Shown here: positions 1 through 7,383 of the stretch, piece by piece
Position numbering within the stretch: position 1 is the stretch's first letter
Layout of the letters: each line of letters begins with the position of its first letter
Source of the DNA: Candidatus Sumerlaeota bacterium
GTDB taxonomy: Bacteria > Sumerlaeota > Sumerlaeia > MVZB01 > JAJFLK01
DNA length: 14,206 nucleotides
Assembly: GCA_021772735.1 (NCBI GenBank)
Contig: JAJFLK010000351.1
Coordinates: 1-14,206, forward strand
Reading direction: 5' to 3'
Made by a program: the position numbers and the translations under genes
The notes under the pieces: model-generated
What the model was told of the DNA's origin: nothing
Seen by the model: only the letters and a program-made list of their open reading frames with translations
Databases searched by the model: none

Positions 1-432
1 ATCGAACCGCCGGTCTATGGGCCTCGTCGTTTGCACGTCGCTGCCGACGGGATCGTCTGGGTGCCGGGTTTCGGCAGCGGAGACTTCGCGAGCTACAATC
101 CCGAGACAGACGAGTGGAAGGTCTATCCTCTTCCCAAGAGCGAAACCGAGATTCCTTACGCGCTTAGCATCCATCCGCAGACGGGCGACGTCTGGATCTG
201 CGGCACCGGAAGCGACAGCATGTTTCGGTTCATTCCCGAGACCGAGGAGATCATTCAGTATCTGCTCCCCAGCCGCGTGACTTACACGCGTGAGGTCGAG
301 TTCGACGACGAAGGCAACGTGTGGCTCTGCAACGCGAGCTACCCGGCGCGCCACATCGAAAATGGCCAGGGTTCGGTCATCAAGATCACGGTGCTCGACA
401 AGGCCTATAACGCTCTTCGCATCGGCGGCTGA
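1..432 (+). CDS. Vgb/SMP-30-like beta-propeller protein, C-terminal part
   Basis: Frame 1 is open from the left edge to the TGA at 430-432, giving the last 143 residues of a longer protein whose start lies outside the window. The sequence shows propeller-blade repeats: DGIVWVPGFGSGDFASYNP, then TGDVWICGTGSDSMFRFIPE, then DDEGNVWLCNASYPARHIE. Each has a D/T-G-x-V-W core followed by a 'phi-x-x-Y/F-x-P-E-T' strand. This pattern is typical of streptogramin (virginiamycin B) lyase, SMP-30 and YncE-like propellers. In the true lyase these blades carry a catalytic His and metal ligands; I cannot place them in this fragment, so lyase activity is not claimed. Many environmental relatives are secreted proteins of unknown function, some fused to cytochrome c domains. 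The gene is convergent with the peroxidase-GNAT group and ends in a shared terminator. The fold call is fairly safe; the function is unknown. Confidence 0.75.
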   Translation: MEPPVYGPRRLHVAADGIVWVPGFGSGDFASYNPETDEWKVYPLPKSETEIPYALSIHPQTGDVWICGTGSDSMFRFIPETEEIIQYLLPSRVTYTREVEFDDEGNVWLCNASYPARHIENGQGSVIKITVLDKAYNALRIGG

Positions 433-458
433 CCGGCGACGCGATAAAACAAAAGAAT

Positions 459-493
459 CGGGCGCTCTCATGACGAGGGCGCCCGGTTTATTT
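459..493. terminator. bidirectional intrinsic terminator between convergent genes
   Basis: An 11-bp stem (arms 459-469 and 475-485, one T-G wobble, loop ATGAC) is followed on the plus strand by GTTTATTT. On the minus strand it is followed by ATTCTTTTGTTTTA (complement of the A-rich stretch 445-458). It lies between the end of the propeller gene and the end of the GNAT gene, so it can end transcription from both sides. Confidence 0.85.
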
Positions 494-563
494 CGGGATG
501 TTGTCCACCTGAAATGGCCCATCCGTCCGTTTCATTTCGAATGGGGGGAAGCCTGTTTCACGA

Positions 564-1136
564 TCATGGAAAGTTCTTCAGCGATTTTACCATATAAACG
601 CTGTCGTCATAGTCGTTCTGTCCCCATTCCGCGCCGTTCTCTTCGAGCGTGCCCGGTAGGCGAATGAATCCGATTTTGCCGTATGCCTGGATTGCGCGGG
701 GGTTTCGCGCGGAAGGTTGCATCATAACTTCGTTCACGCCTAAGCGATCGCGAAGATAGTCGCAAAGTGTGGCCAGCGCGTCGCCGCCATATCCGCGCCC
801 GCAATATTTCTCGGCTCGCATCCACATATCAATCTCGACCCTCTTTGCGCCGCGTCGCTCTTTAATTTCGTTGTAGTATATCTGTCCCGCTGCATCTTCG
901 CCCGCCACGATCATGAAACTACGCCCCAGCAGCGGCGCCGATCCGTCGAAGAAATGGGGCATGTGGTCCTCACAGAACTCTTCCCACGTCGGAACGGGGC
1001 TATCGGGGAACAACGGCATTCCCATCATCGATCGGGTCACATCGGAGTGGGCGAGCCACTCGTAAATCGTCCGGCGATCATCGATTGTCGTCGGAACGAG
1101 CGTGATCAGATGTCCTTGCAGCGTCGGCTCGTTCAT
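564..1136 (-). CDS. GNAT-family N-acetyltransferase (RimJ/RimL-like)
   Basis: A 190-residue cytoplasmic protein with the GNAT fold. The N-terminus LQGHLITLVPTTIDD is the first strand typical of RimJ/RimL-like members. Around residues 112-120, CGRGYGGDA is the acetyl-CoA pyrophosphate-binding loop (R/Q-x-x-G-x-G/A). RNPRAIQAYGKIGF at 144-157 is the usual C-terminal 'N-x-x-A-I-x-x-Y-x-K-x-G-F' motif. The family moves an acetyl group from acetyl-CoA to an amine; in RimJ/L the acceptor is a ribosomal protein N-terminus, but the substrate here cannot be told. I chose the ATG at 1136. An in-frame TTG at 1157 has AAGG eight bases upstream and would add seven residues, so the start is not certain. 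The gene follows the peroxidase on the same strand with a 58-bp gap and no visible terminator between them, so co-transcription is likely. Confidence 0.85.
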   Translation of the reverse strand: MNEPTLQGHLITLVPTTIDDRRTIYEWLAHSDVTRSMMGMPLFPDSPVPTWEEFCEDHMPHFFDGSAPLLGRSFMIVAGEDAAGQIYYNEIKERRGAKRVEIDMWMRAEKYCGRGYGGDALATLCDYLRDRLGVNEVMMQPSARNPRAIQAYGKIGFIRLPGTLEENGAEWGQNDYDDSVYMVKSLKNFP

Positions 1137-1194
1137 TGGGCAAATCCGAATAGGCAAGACGATTGCCTTATTTCGCGCAGTTGGAAACTCCAGG

Positions 1195-2682
1195 CTAATA
1201 CATGCTGATGAGCGAGTAATCGACCAAGTGCGGGTGGATCGTAAGCTCGCGAAGCCCTTCGGGGTCGAGGTCGCGAAGTTGTTTTAGAAACGCCATCAGG
1301 GCAGGTATGTCGTCCTCGCTGATGTTCATGATCCCCATTTCGGGGTCGGCGTGGGGCGCCTCCCCAGCTCGGACCTTTCGGCTGAATTCGATCTTCTGGC
1401 GCAGCGCGTCCTCAAGCGATTCGTAAGCGCCGTTGTGCATGTACGGCGCGGTCAGCTCAAGGTTGCGCAGCGTCGGCGTCTTGAATGCGCCGGTCATGCG
1501 CACGGCGAATTCGGTCTCGCTCTCTCCCTCAAGGCGCTGGGTTGAAGTTGCCGGATCGGCGAAATCCCCATGACCCATGTCGGCCGTGTCGTGTTCCTCG
1601 GCGGACTCCACGGTAATGTATCGTTCGTGCGGATGATCGGCCGATTGGGCCGATGGATCTGCCGCGTACTTCGAAACAAGCTCGTCGAAACTGCCGCTGC
1701 CGCGCGCCCCATCGTATTCCGCTTGAGCCACGCCGGTGTTATGAAACTTGAAATCGCTAAAGAACGGCGGCGTGTGGCAGGAGACGCAATTGCCGACCGG
1801 CGCGGGGCCATCGGTCGCGAGGAAAATTTTCATGCCGTTGTAGGCCAGTTCGTCGAACCCCTGGGGAAGCTTCACGATTTGACGGGCGCTCATGTTCCCG
1901 AGCCGGCCCAGGTATCGCCATGCGTAATCGGCCGGAGTTTCCGCGTCGCCCGGACCGTCCGGGAGGCGGCTCATGATGACATGGCTGTCGTAGGCCGAGC
2001 TTCTCGTCGAGCGCAGGCTGCGGACGTAATCCGCAAGCTCGCGCACAGCCCACTCGACGACCTCGTCGTGATCGAGGTCCATCATGTCCACGCCCTGGAC
2101 AGTCTTGAAGTGGACGGGATATGACATCTCGGCGCCCATCTCTTCGCCGACGTCGCTGACGATCACCATATCCACGGCTTCCAGAGCGCGGTCGATCTCG
2201 TGCGGCTTCCAGCCGAACATCCTGCCCGTCAGCTTGTGGCGGATCAGAGCCTCAAGCGAATCGAACTCGCCGTCCCAATTGAGCAAAGCGCCGGAGCCCA
2301 CATCGAGCAGCGTCGGCGTGTTGCGTCGCGTGACAATCTGGCCCACGTCGCGCCGCAGTGGCATGAGGCTGCGCGGCAACACGTCGGTGTAAGCGCGCAG
2401 AGCCTTCTCGTTCGGCCCGTTCTGATGGCAGGCCGCACAACTCGTCGGGAAATCCGTTCCCGGATTTGCGAATCGCGTCTCGTAGAAAAGTCGCTCGCCC
2501 AACGTGGTTTTGAGTTCGGCGTCGTTCTGGTCGCTCGGGGCCTGCGTGTTCGTATGGGCATCGGCGTCGGATTGCGCGCCGGCGGCCGCCGGGCTGAAGC
2601 CGATCAAGCCAGCCGCGCCAAGCAGCGCGCCAGCCGTCAGGCTCCTGCGAAGGGTTTTTGTAAAACGATCTGGAATGAACAT
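1195..2682 (-). CDS. di-haem cytochrome c peroxidase / MauG-family protein
   Basis: A 495-residue exported protein. The start ATG has GAGGA six bases upstream (complement of 2689-2693). Residues 1-36 form a Sec signal peptide (basic RFTKTLRR, hydrophobic LTAGALLGAAGLIGF, cleavage near AAAGAQS). Two c-type haem sites are present, CAACH at 82-86 and CVSCH at 299-303. The C-terminal signature TPTLRNLELTAPYMHNGAYESLEDAL (402-427) is typical of bacterial CCP. The family reduces H2O2 in the periplasm with electrons from small c-type cytochromes or cupredoxins; MauG-like members oxidise other substrates. At about 495 residues it is longer than classical CCP (about 320-350). Part of the excess is an acidic, His-rich stretch at about 323-397, between the second haem site and the C-terminal signature. 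I see no Met at the place about 12-15 residues after the Y-x-H-x-G motif where classical CCP supplies a haem ligand. Peroxidase chemistry is therefore likely but not assured. Confidence 0.88.
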   Translation of the reverse strand: MFIPDRFTKTLRRSLTAGALLGAAGLIGFSPAAAGAQSDADAHTNTQAPSDQNDAELKTTLGERLFYETRFANPGTDFPTSCAACHQNGPNEKALRAYTDVLPRSLMPLRRDVGQIVTRRNTPTLLDVGSGALLNWDGEFDSLEALIRHKLTGRMFGWKPHEIDRALEAVDMVIVSDVGEEMGAEMSYPVHFKTVQGVDMMDLDHDEVVEWAVRELADYVRSLRSTRSSAYDSHVIMSRLPDGPGDAETPADYAWRYLGRLGNMSARQIVKLPQGFDELAYNGMKIFLATDGPAPVGNCVSCHTPPFFSDFKFHNTGVAQAEYDGARGSGSFDELVSKYAADPSAQSADHPHERYITVESAEEHDTADMGHGDFADPATSTQRLEGESETEFAVRMTGAFKTPTLRNLELTAPYMHNGAYESLEDALRQKIEFSRKVRAGEAPHADPEMGIMNISEDDIPALMAFLKQLRDLDPEGLRELTIHPHLVDYSLISMY

Positions 2683-2703
2683 TCGATTTCCTCATCACGT
2701 GTA

Positions 2704-2762
2704 TGAAAATAAAATCGGGGGCGGAAGCCCATCGCGATCATGCGAATCCGGCTCCCGCCCCC
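2704..2762 (-). terminator. intrinsic terminator or attenuator in front of the peroxidase gene
   Basis: A 13-bp stem (arms 2717-2729 and 2750-2762, one A-C mismatch, 20-base loop, GGGGGCGG core) is followed on the minus strand by CGATTTTATTTTC (complement of 2704-2716). It lies 58 bp after the cupredoxin stop and ends only about 10 bases before the peroxidase ribosome binding site. It can end the cupredoxin transcript, or act as a read-through point controlling the peroxidase. Confidence 0.75.
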
Positions 2763-2820
2763 GCAGACTCGCGGCGTGCTTTATGATTCGAGGCGCCGTC
2801 TTATTCAGGCCGCCTCCGGA

Positions 2821-3582
2821 TCAGCTTTCCTTGGGCGAGAACGCGAAATTCGAGGTGATCTCGCCGGAGCTGCCGACCGTAATATCGGCTTCAAGCTCGC
2901 CGTAAACTTCGTGCCAGGCCGTCAGTTCGTAATCGCCTGCCGGCAGGCCCTGGATTGAAAACGTGCCGTCCTCGCCCGTCGTCGCGAAGAACGGATGCTC
3001 CATGGCGAAGATGTAACCGGTCATCCACTGATGAACATCGCACCTGAGTTTAATCGACTCCTCAGCGCGCCGGAAACTCTTGACCCGAGGCTCCGCTTCG
3101 GGCGGCTGCGCGATGTTGAACGGCTTGTTGCGCCTCGCATGGGAGCGGATGTTGTGGAGAATTCCATCGCTGTTGACGATCTCGAACTTCTGCCCGACCA
3201 GGATGCCCTGCACGCGCGGCTCGTAGAAACACATTTCCTGATTCAGCTTGCCCATCTCTTCGGGCACGGCGTATTCAGTGTCGTCCAGGCCTTTGGAAAC
3301 ATAGACGAATGCGTTCTTGACTCCGCCATCTTCGGCGACAATCTCCTCGCGCGTCAGCGCCGGCGTGTCGCCGTGCTTCTTCGCACAATCGCGGCGCGTG
3401 GGTCCGAGCCCGGAACTGAGCCTGTCGATCATCTGGATCGGCTTGCGCACCGGCGTCGGCCCGTCCCAAGTCACCTTGCCCGAAATCGTTGAGCCGCCTT
3501 CGGCGTTTGCCCCCGATGTCACCGTGGCCAAAGCGATCAATACGATCGCGCCGGCTCCCCAAAAGTTAATCGTTCTTGTCAT
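2821..3582 (-). CDS. exported cupredoxin-like protein with carboxypeptidase-regulatory-like end
   Basis: I chose the ATG at 3582, giving 253 residues, because it starts a clean signal peptide (MTRTINFWGAGAIVLIALATVTSGANA) and has a GGAGGGGG purine run about 10 bases upstream. An in-frame ATG at 3633 would place 17 polar residues ahead of the signal. The mature protein has a beta-rich N-part (TISGKVTWDGPTP), then a cupredoxin-like core with GILHNIRSH (His143) and C181-x2-H184-x2-M187. His...Cys-x2-His-x2-Met is the type-1 copper ligand order, with the short amicyanin-like spacing. The C-terminus GTFSIQGLPAGDYELTAWHEVYGE (206-229) is a CarboxypepD_reg-like beta-sandwich strand pattern. The family is periplasmic and often lies near c-type cytochromes; electron carriage is the likely role. 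Its gene is upstream of the peroxidase on the same strand, with an intrinsic terminator between. Copper binding is inferred from ligand spacing only. Confidence 0.78.
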   Translation of the reverse strand: MTRTINFWGAGAIVLIALATVTSGANAEGGSTISGKVTWDGPTPVRKPIQMIDRLSSGLGPTRRDCAKKHGDTPALTREEIVAEDGGVKNAFVYVSKGLDDTEYAVPEEMGKLNQEMCFYEPRVQGILVGQKFEIVNSDGILHNIRSHARRNKPFNIAQPPEAEPRVKSFRRAEESIKLRCDVHQWMTGYIFAMEHPFFATTGEDGTFSIQGLPAGDYELTAWHEVYGELEADITVGSSGEITSNFAFSPKES

Positions 3583-3802
3583 TCTTGTTCTGCCCCCTCC
3601 GTTGATATGCCTCTGAATTGCTTGCGGCGGCACGGGCCCGCCACGCCCTCATCCGATCATCCCAACTCAGCGAATTGCGTTTAAAGGCCCCCTCATTCTG
3701 AGGTTAAACCTATAGACATGCAAAGCCAATTTTGGTTCCCGGGCGGGGTGCGACTTTTCGGCGTGGTTTCCCCCGTTGGCCGCCTTTGATAGCATTGGAC
3801 CT

Positions 3803-5278
3803 ATGACGCAGCGCGAACACAGCGACGACGAGATGAGGCCAATGAGGCCGATGAGCGTCCGTGACCAATACGAGAAGTTCCCGTATCCCCCGATTCCGGC
3901 GTTCGCGCTGCCTCGGCGTGGCCAGGGCGAGGAGCTGAGGTTCGAGCGCGGGGCTGAGATGGCGGCCGGGCTGATTGAGCCGCACGACGGCAAGCGAATC
4001 CTCGTCGCCGGGTGCGGGAGCATCGAGGCGCTGGTCGTTGGCCAGGTCCATCCGCGCGCCGCCGAGGTCGTTGCGATTGACCTGAGCCGGGCCTCAATCC
4101 GCCGCTTGCGAATGCGCCGCGCTCTGGCGATCGGACGCAAGTTGCCGCCGATGAAATTCGTCGCGGCGGACCTGCATGAATGGTCCTGCGGCGAGTTCGA
4201 TTACATTATCGCGACGAATATTCTTCAGCACGTCGCCGACCCCGGCGATCTTCTCGGTCGCCTGGCGGGTTGGCTCGCTCCGGGCGGACTGATGCGCGTG
4301 GTGACGTATCCCAAGGCGAACCGGATTTTCGTCCGGGCGGCCGGGGCGTGGCTGCGCATGCACGGACTGACGATCCAGACGCTGGGCCTTGAGCGCCGCG
4401 CACGCCAATGTATCGAGCTTCTCGACGCGGCTCACCCCGCGCGGCTGGCGTTTGAGAATCATCCCGAATCCGGCTCAGCTGCCGGGATCGCCGATGCCTT
4501 CCTGCACACCTGCGAGAACCCGCTGAGCCCCGACCAATGGGGCGTGGCGGCGGGCGCGGCCGGGCTCACGCTGATCGGTGAGAGCCAGACCAAGACATCG
4601 CGCGGCGGCTTCATCGATGAACTCTTTCCCGCAGCTCGCGAATCTGTGCTTAACGCGTGGGACAAGCTTGAGTTGCTCGATCGCCTCTTGGAGCTTTGCG
4701 CGAACCCCATTCTGTGGTTCGAGAAGCGGGCTGGTGAGGAGCCAGGTGAGCGTGGAAATTCCGAGGAATCATCGGGTCTCCGATCTGAGCCCGCACACGA
4801 TGTGGCCGCGCCGGATGGAATCCTTCTGGGCTCGACGACCGATCCCGCGCGAGCAGCCCGCGAGATTGAGGCCTCGCCCTCCCGGCCGGTTTACCTCGCC
4901 TCGGTGCTTCGCTCCGAGCTGGCCGAGGACCTGCGTTGCGCGGCCGGGTTGCTAGGCAGGTGCGGCCTCGATATCGAGGATGCGCTTGACATGCTGCGGC
5001 GCGAGGTCGGCCCGCGCGTGAGCCCGCCACCCGGTGGAGTTGATTTGCCGGGGCTGACGCTTTCCGATTACGATTGCGCCGAATTGCTCGGAGCCGCGCG
5101 GCCTTGGTCGGCCGAGCAACTGGAGCAATTCGCCCGCTGCATGCCGAGCGGGATGCGATACGTTCGTGGAACTGATGAATCGGCGAGCGTCAAACTCGAC
5201 ATCCAGCTTGCCCGGCTCCAGCTCGCCGAGGGCACCGCGTCAAATTGGATCGGACCGATCTTTTTCAAGAGCGATTGA
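3803..5278 (+). CDS. class I SAM-dependent methyltransferase with extra C-terminal region
   Basis: A 491-residue cytoplasmic protein. The N-terminal VRDQYEKFPYPPIP (19-32) is the 'YExxPYP' lead often seen before Methyltransf domains. SAM motif I is ILVAGCGS (66-73). D93 in VVAIDLS is the acidic residue that binds the ribose, AADLHEW (121-127) is the adenine-side motif, and FDYIIATNILQHVADP (132-147) is motif IV/post-I. The substrate is unknown. Residues from about 310 to 491 lie beyond the catalytic domain: a polar linker rich in Glu, Gly and Ser (311-335), then a helical region (SVLRSELAEDLRCAAGLL) with no family I recognise. The start is uncertain. ATG 3803 was chosen, a TTG lies at 3776, and three further ATGs in a 9-bp repeat (M11, M14, M17) are all possible; none has a strong Shine-Dalgarno. 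It is divergent from the cupredoxin gene and first of a plus-strand run of four genes. Confidence 0.82.
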   Translation: MTQREHSDDEMRPMRPMSVRDQYEKFPYPPIPAFALPRRGQGEELRFERGAEMAAGLIEPHDGKRILVAGCGSIEALVVGQVHPRAAEVVAIDLSRASIRRLRMRRALAIGRKLPPMKFVAADLHEWSCGEFDYIIATNILQHVADPGDLLGRLAGWLAPGGLMRVVTYPKANRIFVRAAGAWLRMHGLTIQTLGLERRARQCIELLDAAHPARLAFENHPESGSAAGIADAFLHTCENPLSPDQWGVAAGAAGLTLIGESQTKTSRGGFIDELFPAARESVLNAWDKLELLDRLLELCANPILWFEKRAGEEPGERGNSEESSGLRSEPAHDVAAPDGILLGSTTDPARAAREIEASPSRPVYLASVLRSELAEDLRCAAGLLGRCGLDIEDALDMLRREVGPRVSPPPGGVDLPGLTLSDYDCAELLGAARPWSAEQLEQFARCMPSGMRYVRGTDESASVKLDIQLARLQLAEGTASNWIGPIFFKSD

Positions 5279-5372
5279 GTCAATTGAGCGTTGGTGCCCG
5301 CCAACCTCGCTTAGCAACGGTTCGGTCTTTATACGGCTCGCCGACTTTGCGAGAATGATATTCTGGCGAGCG

Positions 5373-7280
5373 ATGGGAGAGGATTCGATTTTGCCCCGAC
5401 CAAGATCAGTCACGACGCAATCCAGGCGCTCGGCTTTCGGCATCATCCCGGTGGTCTGTCTGCTCGCTCTATGGGCAGGCCCGCTTGCGGCGCGTTCGGA
5501 CCTGCTGACGCCCTCGGGTTTGCCTCGGCTTCAATCCTTTCATCTCGAGATGCGCGACGGCGTCCGGATCGCCATCGACCTCTGGCTGCCCGGAGCCCTC
5601 GACCTCGGCGAACGCGTGCCGACGCTTATCCGCCCGACGCGATATTGGCGGGCCTACGGATACACCGATGGCGTGATTGAGGGCGATTCGAATTACGAGA
5701 TCGCGCGCCTCACCGGCCAGTTCGGATACGCGTATATGATCGTTGATGTTCGCGGCGCAGGCGCGTCGTTCGGGTCGCGGCCGTATCCCTTTTCGACTGA
5801 GGAAATTCGCGACTTCGGCGAGATACTGGATTGGATCGCCGAGCAGCCGTGGTCCAACGGCCGGGCCGGCAGTTTCGGCGTTTCTTACAACTCGAATTTC
5901 GCCGAGATCATTTCGATCAATCAGAACCCCGTGCTGACGGCCGTGATTCCCCAATTCGGCGACTTCAATCTCTACAACCACCTGATCTTTCCCGGCGGCA
6001 TCTTCAACGAATGGTTTATGAAACGCTGGAACGACGGCAATCGATTCATGGACGCCAACGACATCTGCGGCCTCCAGGAAATCGAAGGCCGGCAATGCGA
6101 GATGATGCTGGGATTCGTCAGCGGCGTGAAGCCGGTCGATGATGATCCCGAAGGCTTGCTGCTTGATGAAGCCGTCGGCGAGCATGCCGGGAATCTGGAC
6201 GTCAACGCCGCCGTCACGGACATCGTTTTCATCGACGACCCCGTGGGCAAGACCGGCGTGATGGTCGCCGATTTCAGCCTGCACGGGCGCAAGGATGAGA
6301 TCGAGGCCTCTGGCGTGCCGATGTTCATCTGGGCCAGTTGGCTCGACGCGGGCACGGCCGATGGCGCGCTTTCGCGGTTCTTCACGTTTTCCAATCCGCA
6401 GCGGCTCGTGATCGGCCCCTGGAGCCACGGCGCCATGCACCACGCCAGTCCCTATCTTCCTGTCCATGCCACGACCGATCCAACCGTCACTCGCCAGCAC
6501 CTCCAGGTCCTGAATTTCTTGAACGCGTTCGTCAAGAATGGGGACGACCCCGAGGAGTTCGAAAGCACGATTCGGTATTACACGCTGGCCGAGGGCGTGT
6601 GGAAAACCACGAGCGAATGGCCGCCGGCGGGCACGCAATATGAGCGCTGGTATTTGGGCGAGTCTGCCTCGCTTGGGACGGCCGCCCCGAGCGATGAAGC
6701 GGGTTCAGATCAATACAGCATCGACTTCGCCGCGACGACCGGCCTGACGAATCGCTGGCACACTCAGGCCGGCGGCATGGACGTCATTTATCCCGATCGC
6801 GCGCCCGAAGATCTCCGCCTGCTGACTTACACGAGCGAGCCGCTCGAAGCGGACACGGAGATCACCGGTCATCCGATCGTGACTTTGTATGTTTCTTCCA
6901 CACACGAGGACGGCGCGTTGTATGTTTATCTCGAAGACATCGACGAGGCGGGCCGGGTTTATTACGTCACCGAGGGTCAGTTGCGTTTGATCCACCGCCG
7001 GGTCTCCGAAGCTGAACCGCCGCACAAGGTGTTCGGCCCGTATCACAGTTTCAAACGGGCCGACGCAATGCCGCTGACGCCGGGCGTCGTCGCGGAGGTG
7101 AAGTTCAGCCTGATGCCGACCTCGGTGCTGATCCGCAAGGGCCACCGCCTGCGCGTGGCCATCGCCGGCCACGATGCCGGAAATTTCAGACGCATCCCGT
7201 CGGCCGGGTTCCCGACGATCGAGGTCTTCCGCAATCGAGTTCACGCCTCGCATATCGAACTGCCGGTCGTGCCGCGGTGA
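5373..7280 (+). CDS. secreted CocE/NonD-family alpha/beta hydrolase
   Basis: A 635-residue protein of the X-Pro dipeptidyl-peptidase S15 / CocE family, which covers cocaine esterase, alpha-amino-acid ester hydrolase and glutaryl-7-ACA acylase. Order of parts: signal peptide (RRSAFGIIPVVCLLALWAGPLAA), early strand MRDGVRIAIDLWLP, then Y-M-I-V-D-V-R-G-A-G, which resembles the usual 'D-x-R-G-x-G'. The nucleophile elbow is GSFGVSYNSN with Ser171. Asp324 lies in WASWLDAGTADGA (usual GWYD) and His351 in VIGPWSHGAMH. A C-terminal jelly-roll follows (HPIVTLYVSSTHEDGALYVYLED...YHSF...VKFSL...IRKGHRLRVAIAG). The complete Ser-Asp-His triad supports an active hydrolase. The reading frame is open back to 5166, overlapping the methyltransferase, but the ATG at 5373 (or 5355) gives the normal signal peptide. 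The substrate cannot be read from sequence: esters, amides and beta-lactam side chains are all known in the family. Confidence 0.88.
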   Translation: MGEDSILPRPRSVTTQSRRSAFGIIPVVCLLALWAGPLAARSDLLTPSGLPRLQSFHLEMRDGVRIAIDLWLPGALDLGERVPTLIRPTRYWRAYGYTDGVIEGDSNYEIARLTGQFGYAYMIVDVRGAGASFGSRPYPFSTEEIRDFGEILDWIAEQPWSNGRAGSFGVSYNSNFAEIISINQNPVLTAVIPQFGDFNLYNHLIFPGGIFNEWFMKRWNDGNRFMDANDICGLQEIEGRQCEMMLGFVSGVKPVDDDPEGLLLDEAVGEHAGNLDVNAAVTDIVFIDDPVGKTGVMVADFSLHGRKDEIEASGVPMFIWASWLDAGTADGALSRFFTFSNPQRLVIGPWSHGAMHHASPYLPVHATTDPTVTRQHLQVLNFLNAFVKNGDDPEEFESTIRYYTLAEGVWKTTSEWPPAGTQYERWYLGESASLGTAAPSDEAGSDQYSIDFAATTGLTNRWHTQAGGMDVIYPDRAPEDLRLLTYTSEPLEADTEITGHPIVTLYVSSTHEDGALYVYLEDIDEAGRVYYVTEGQLRLIHRRVSEAEPPHKVFGPYHSFKRADAMPLTPGVVAEVKFSLMPTSVLIRKGHRLRVAIAGHDAGNFRRIPSAGFPTIEVFRNRVHASHIELPVVPR

Positions 7281-7383
7281 AGACGCCCGGTCGCCTGGCA
7301 GCCGAATCGTCGGCCCGCCGAAACAGGTTCGCTTCGGGCATCGCGATGGCGTAGAGTTCTCCCTTGCTCCGCCGGTATTTTAC

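Noticed and set aside
3701..3711. Inverted repeat AGGTTAAACCT between the divergent cupredoxin and methyltransferase genes
   Set aside because: Only 5-bp arms and a single occurrence. It might be an operator, but nothing else supports it. No clear -35/-10 boxes were found in 3583-3802.
5166..5372. N-terminal extension of the CocE frame overlapping the methyltransferase
   Set aside because: The translated part is Ser/Arg-rich without homology and would bury the signal peptide; the start at 5373 (or 5355) fits better.
5469..6638. 389-codon minus-strand open frame inside the CocE gene, and similar antisense frames at 8213-9385 and 7186-7980
   Set aside because: All lie opposite genes with clear catalytic motifs. 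Long antisense frames are expected at this GC content.
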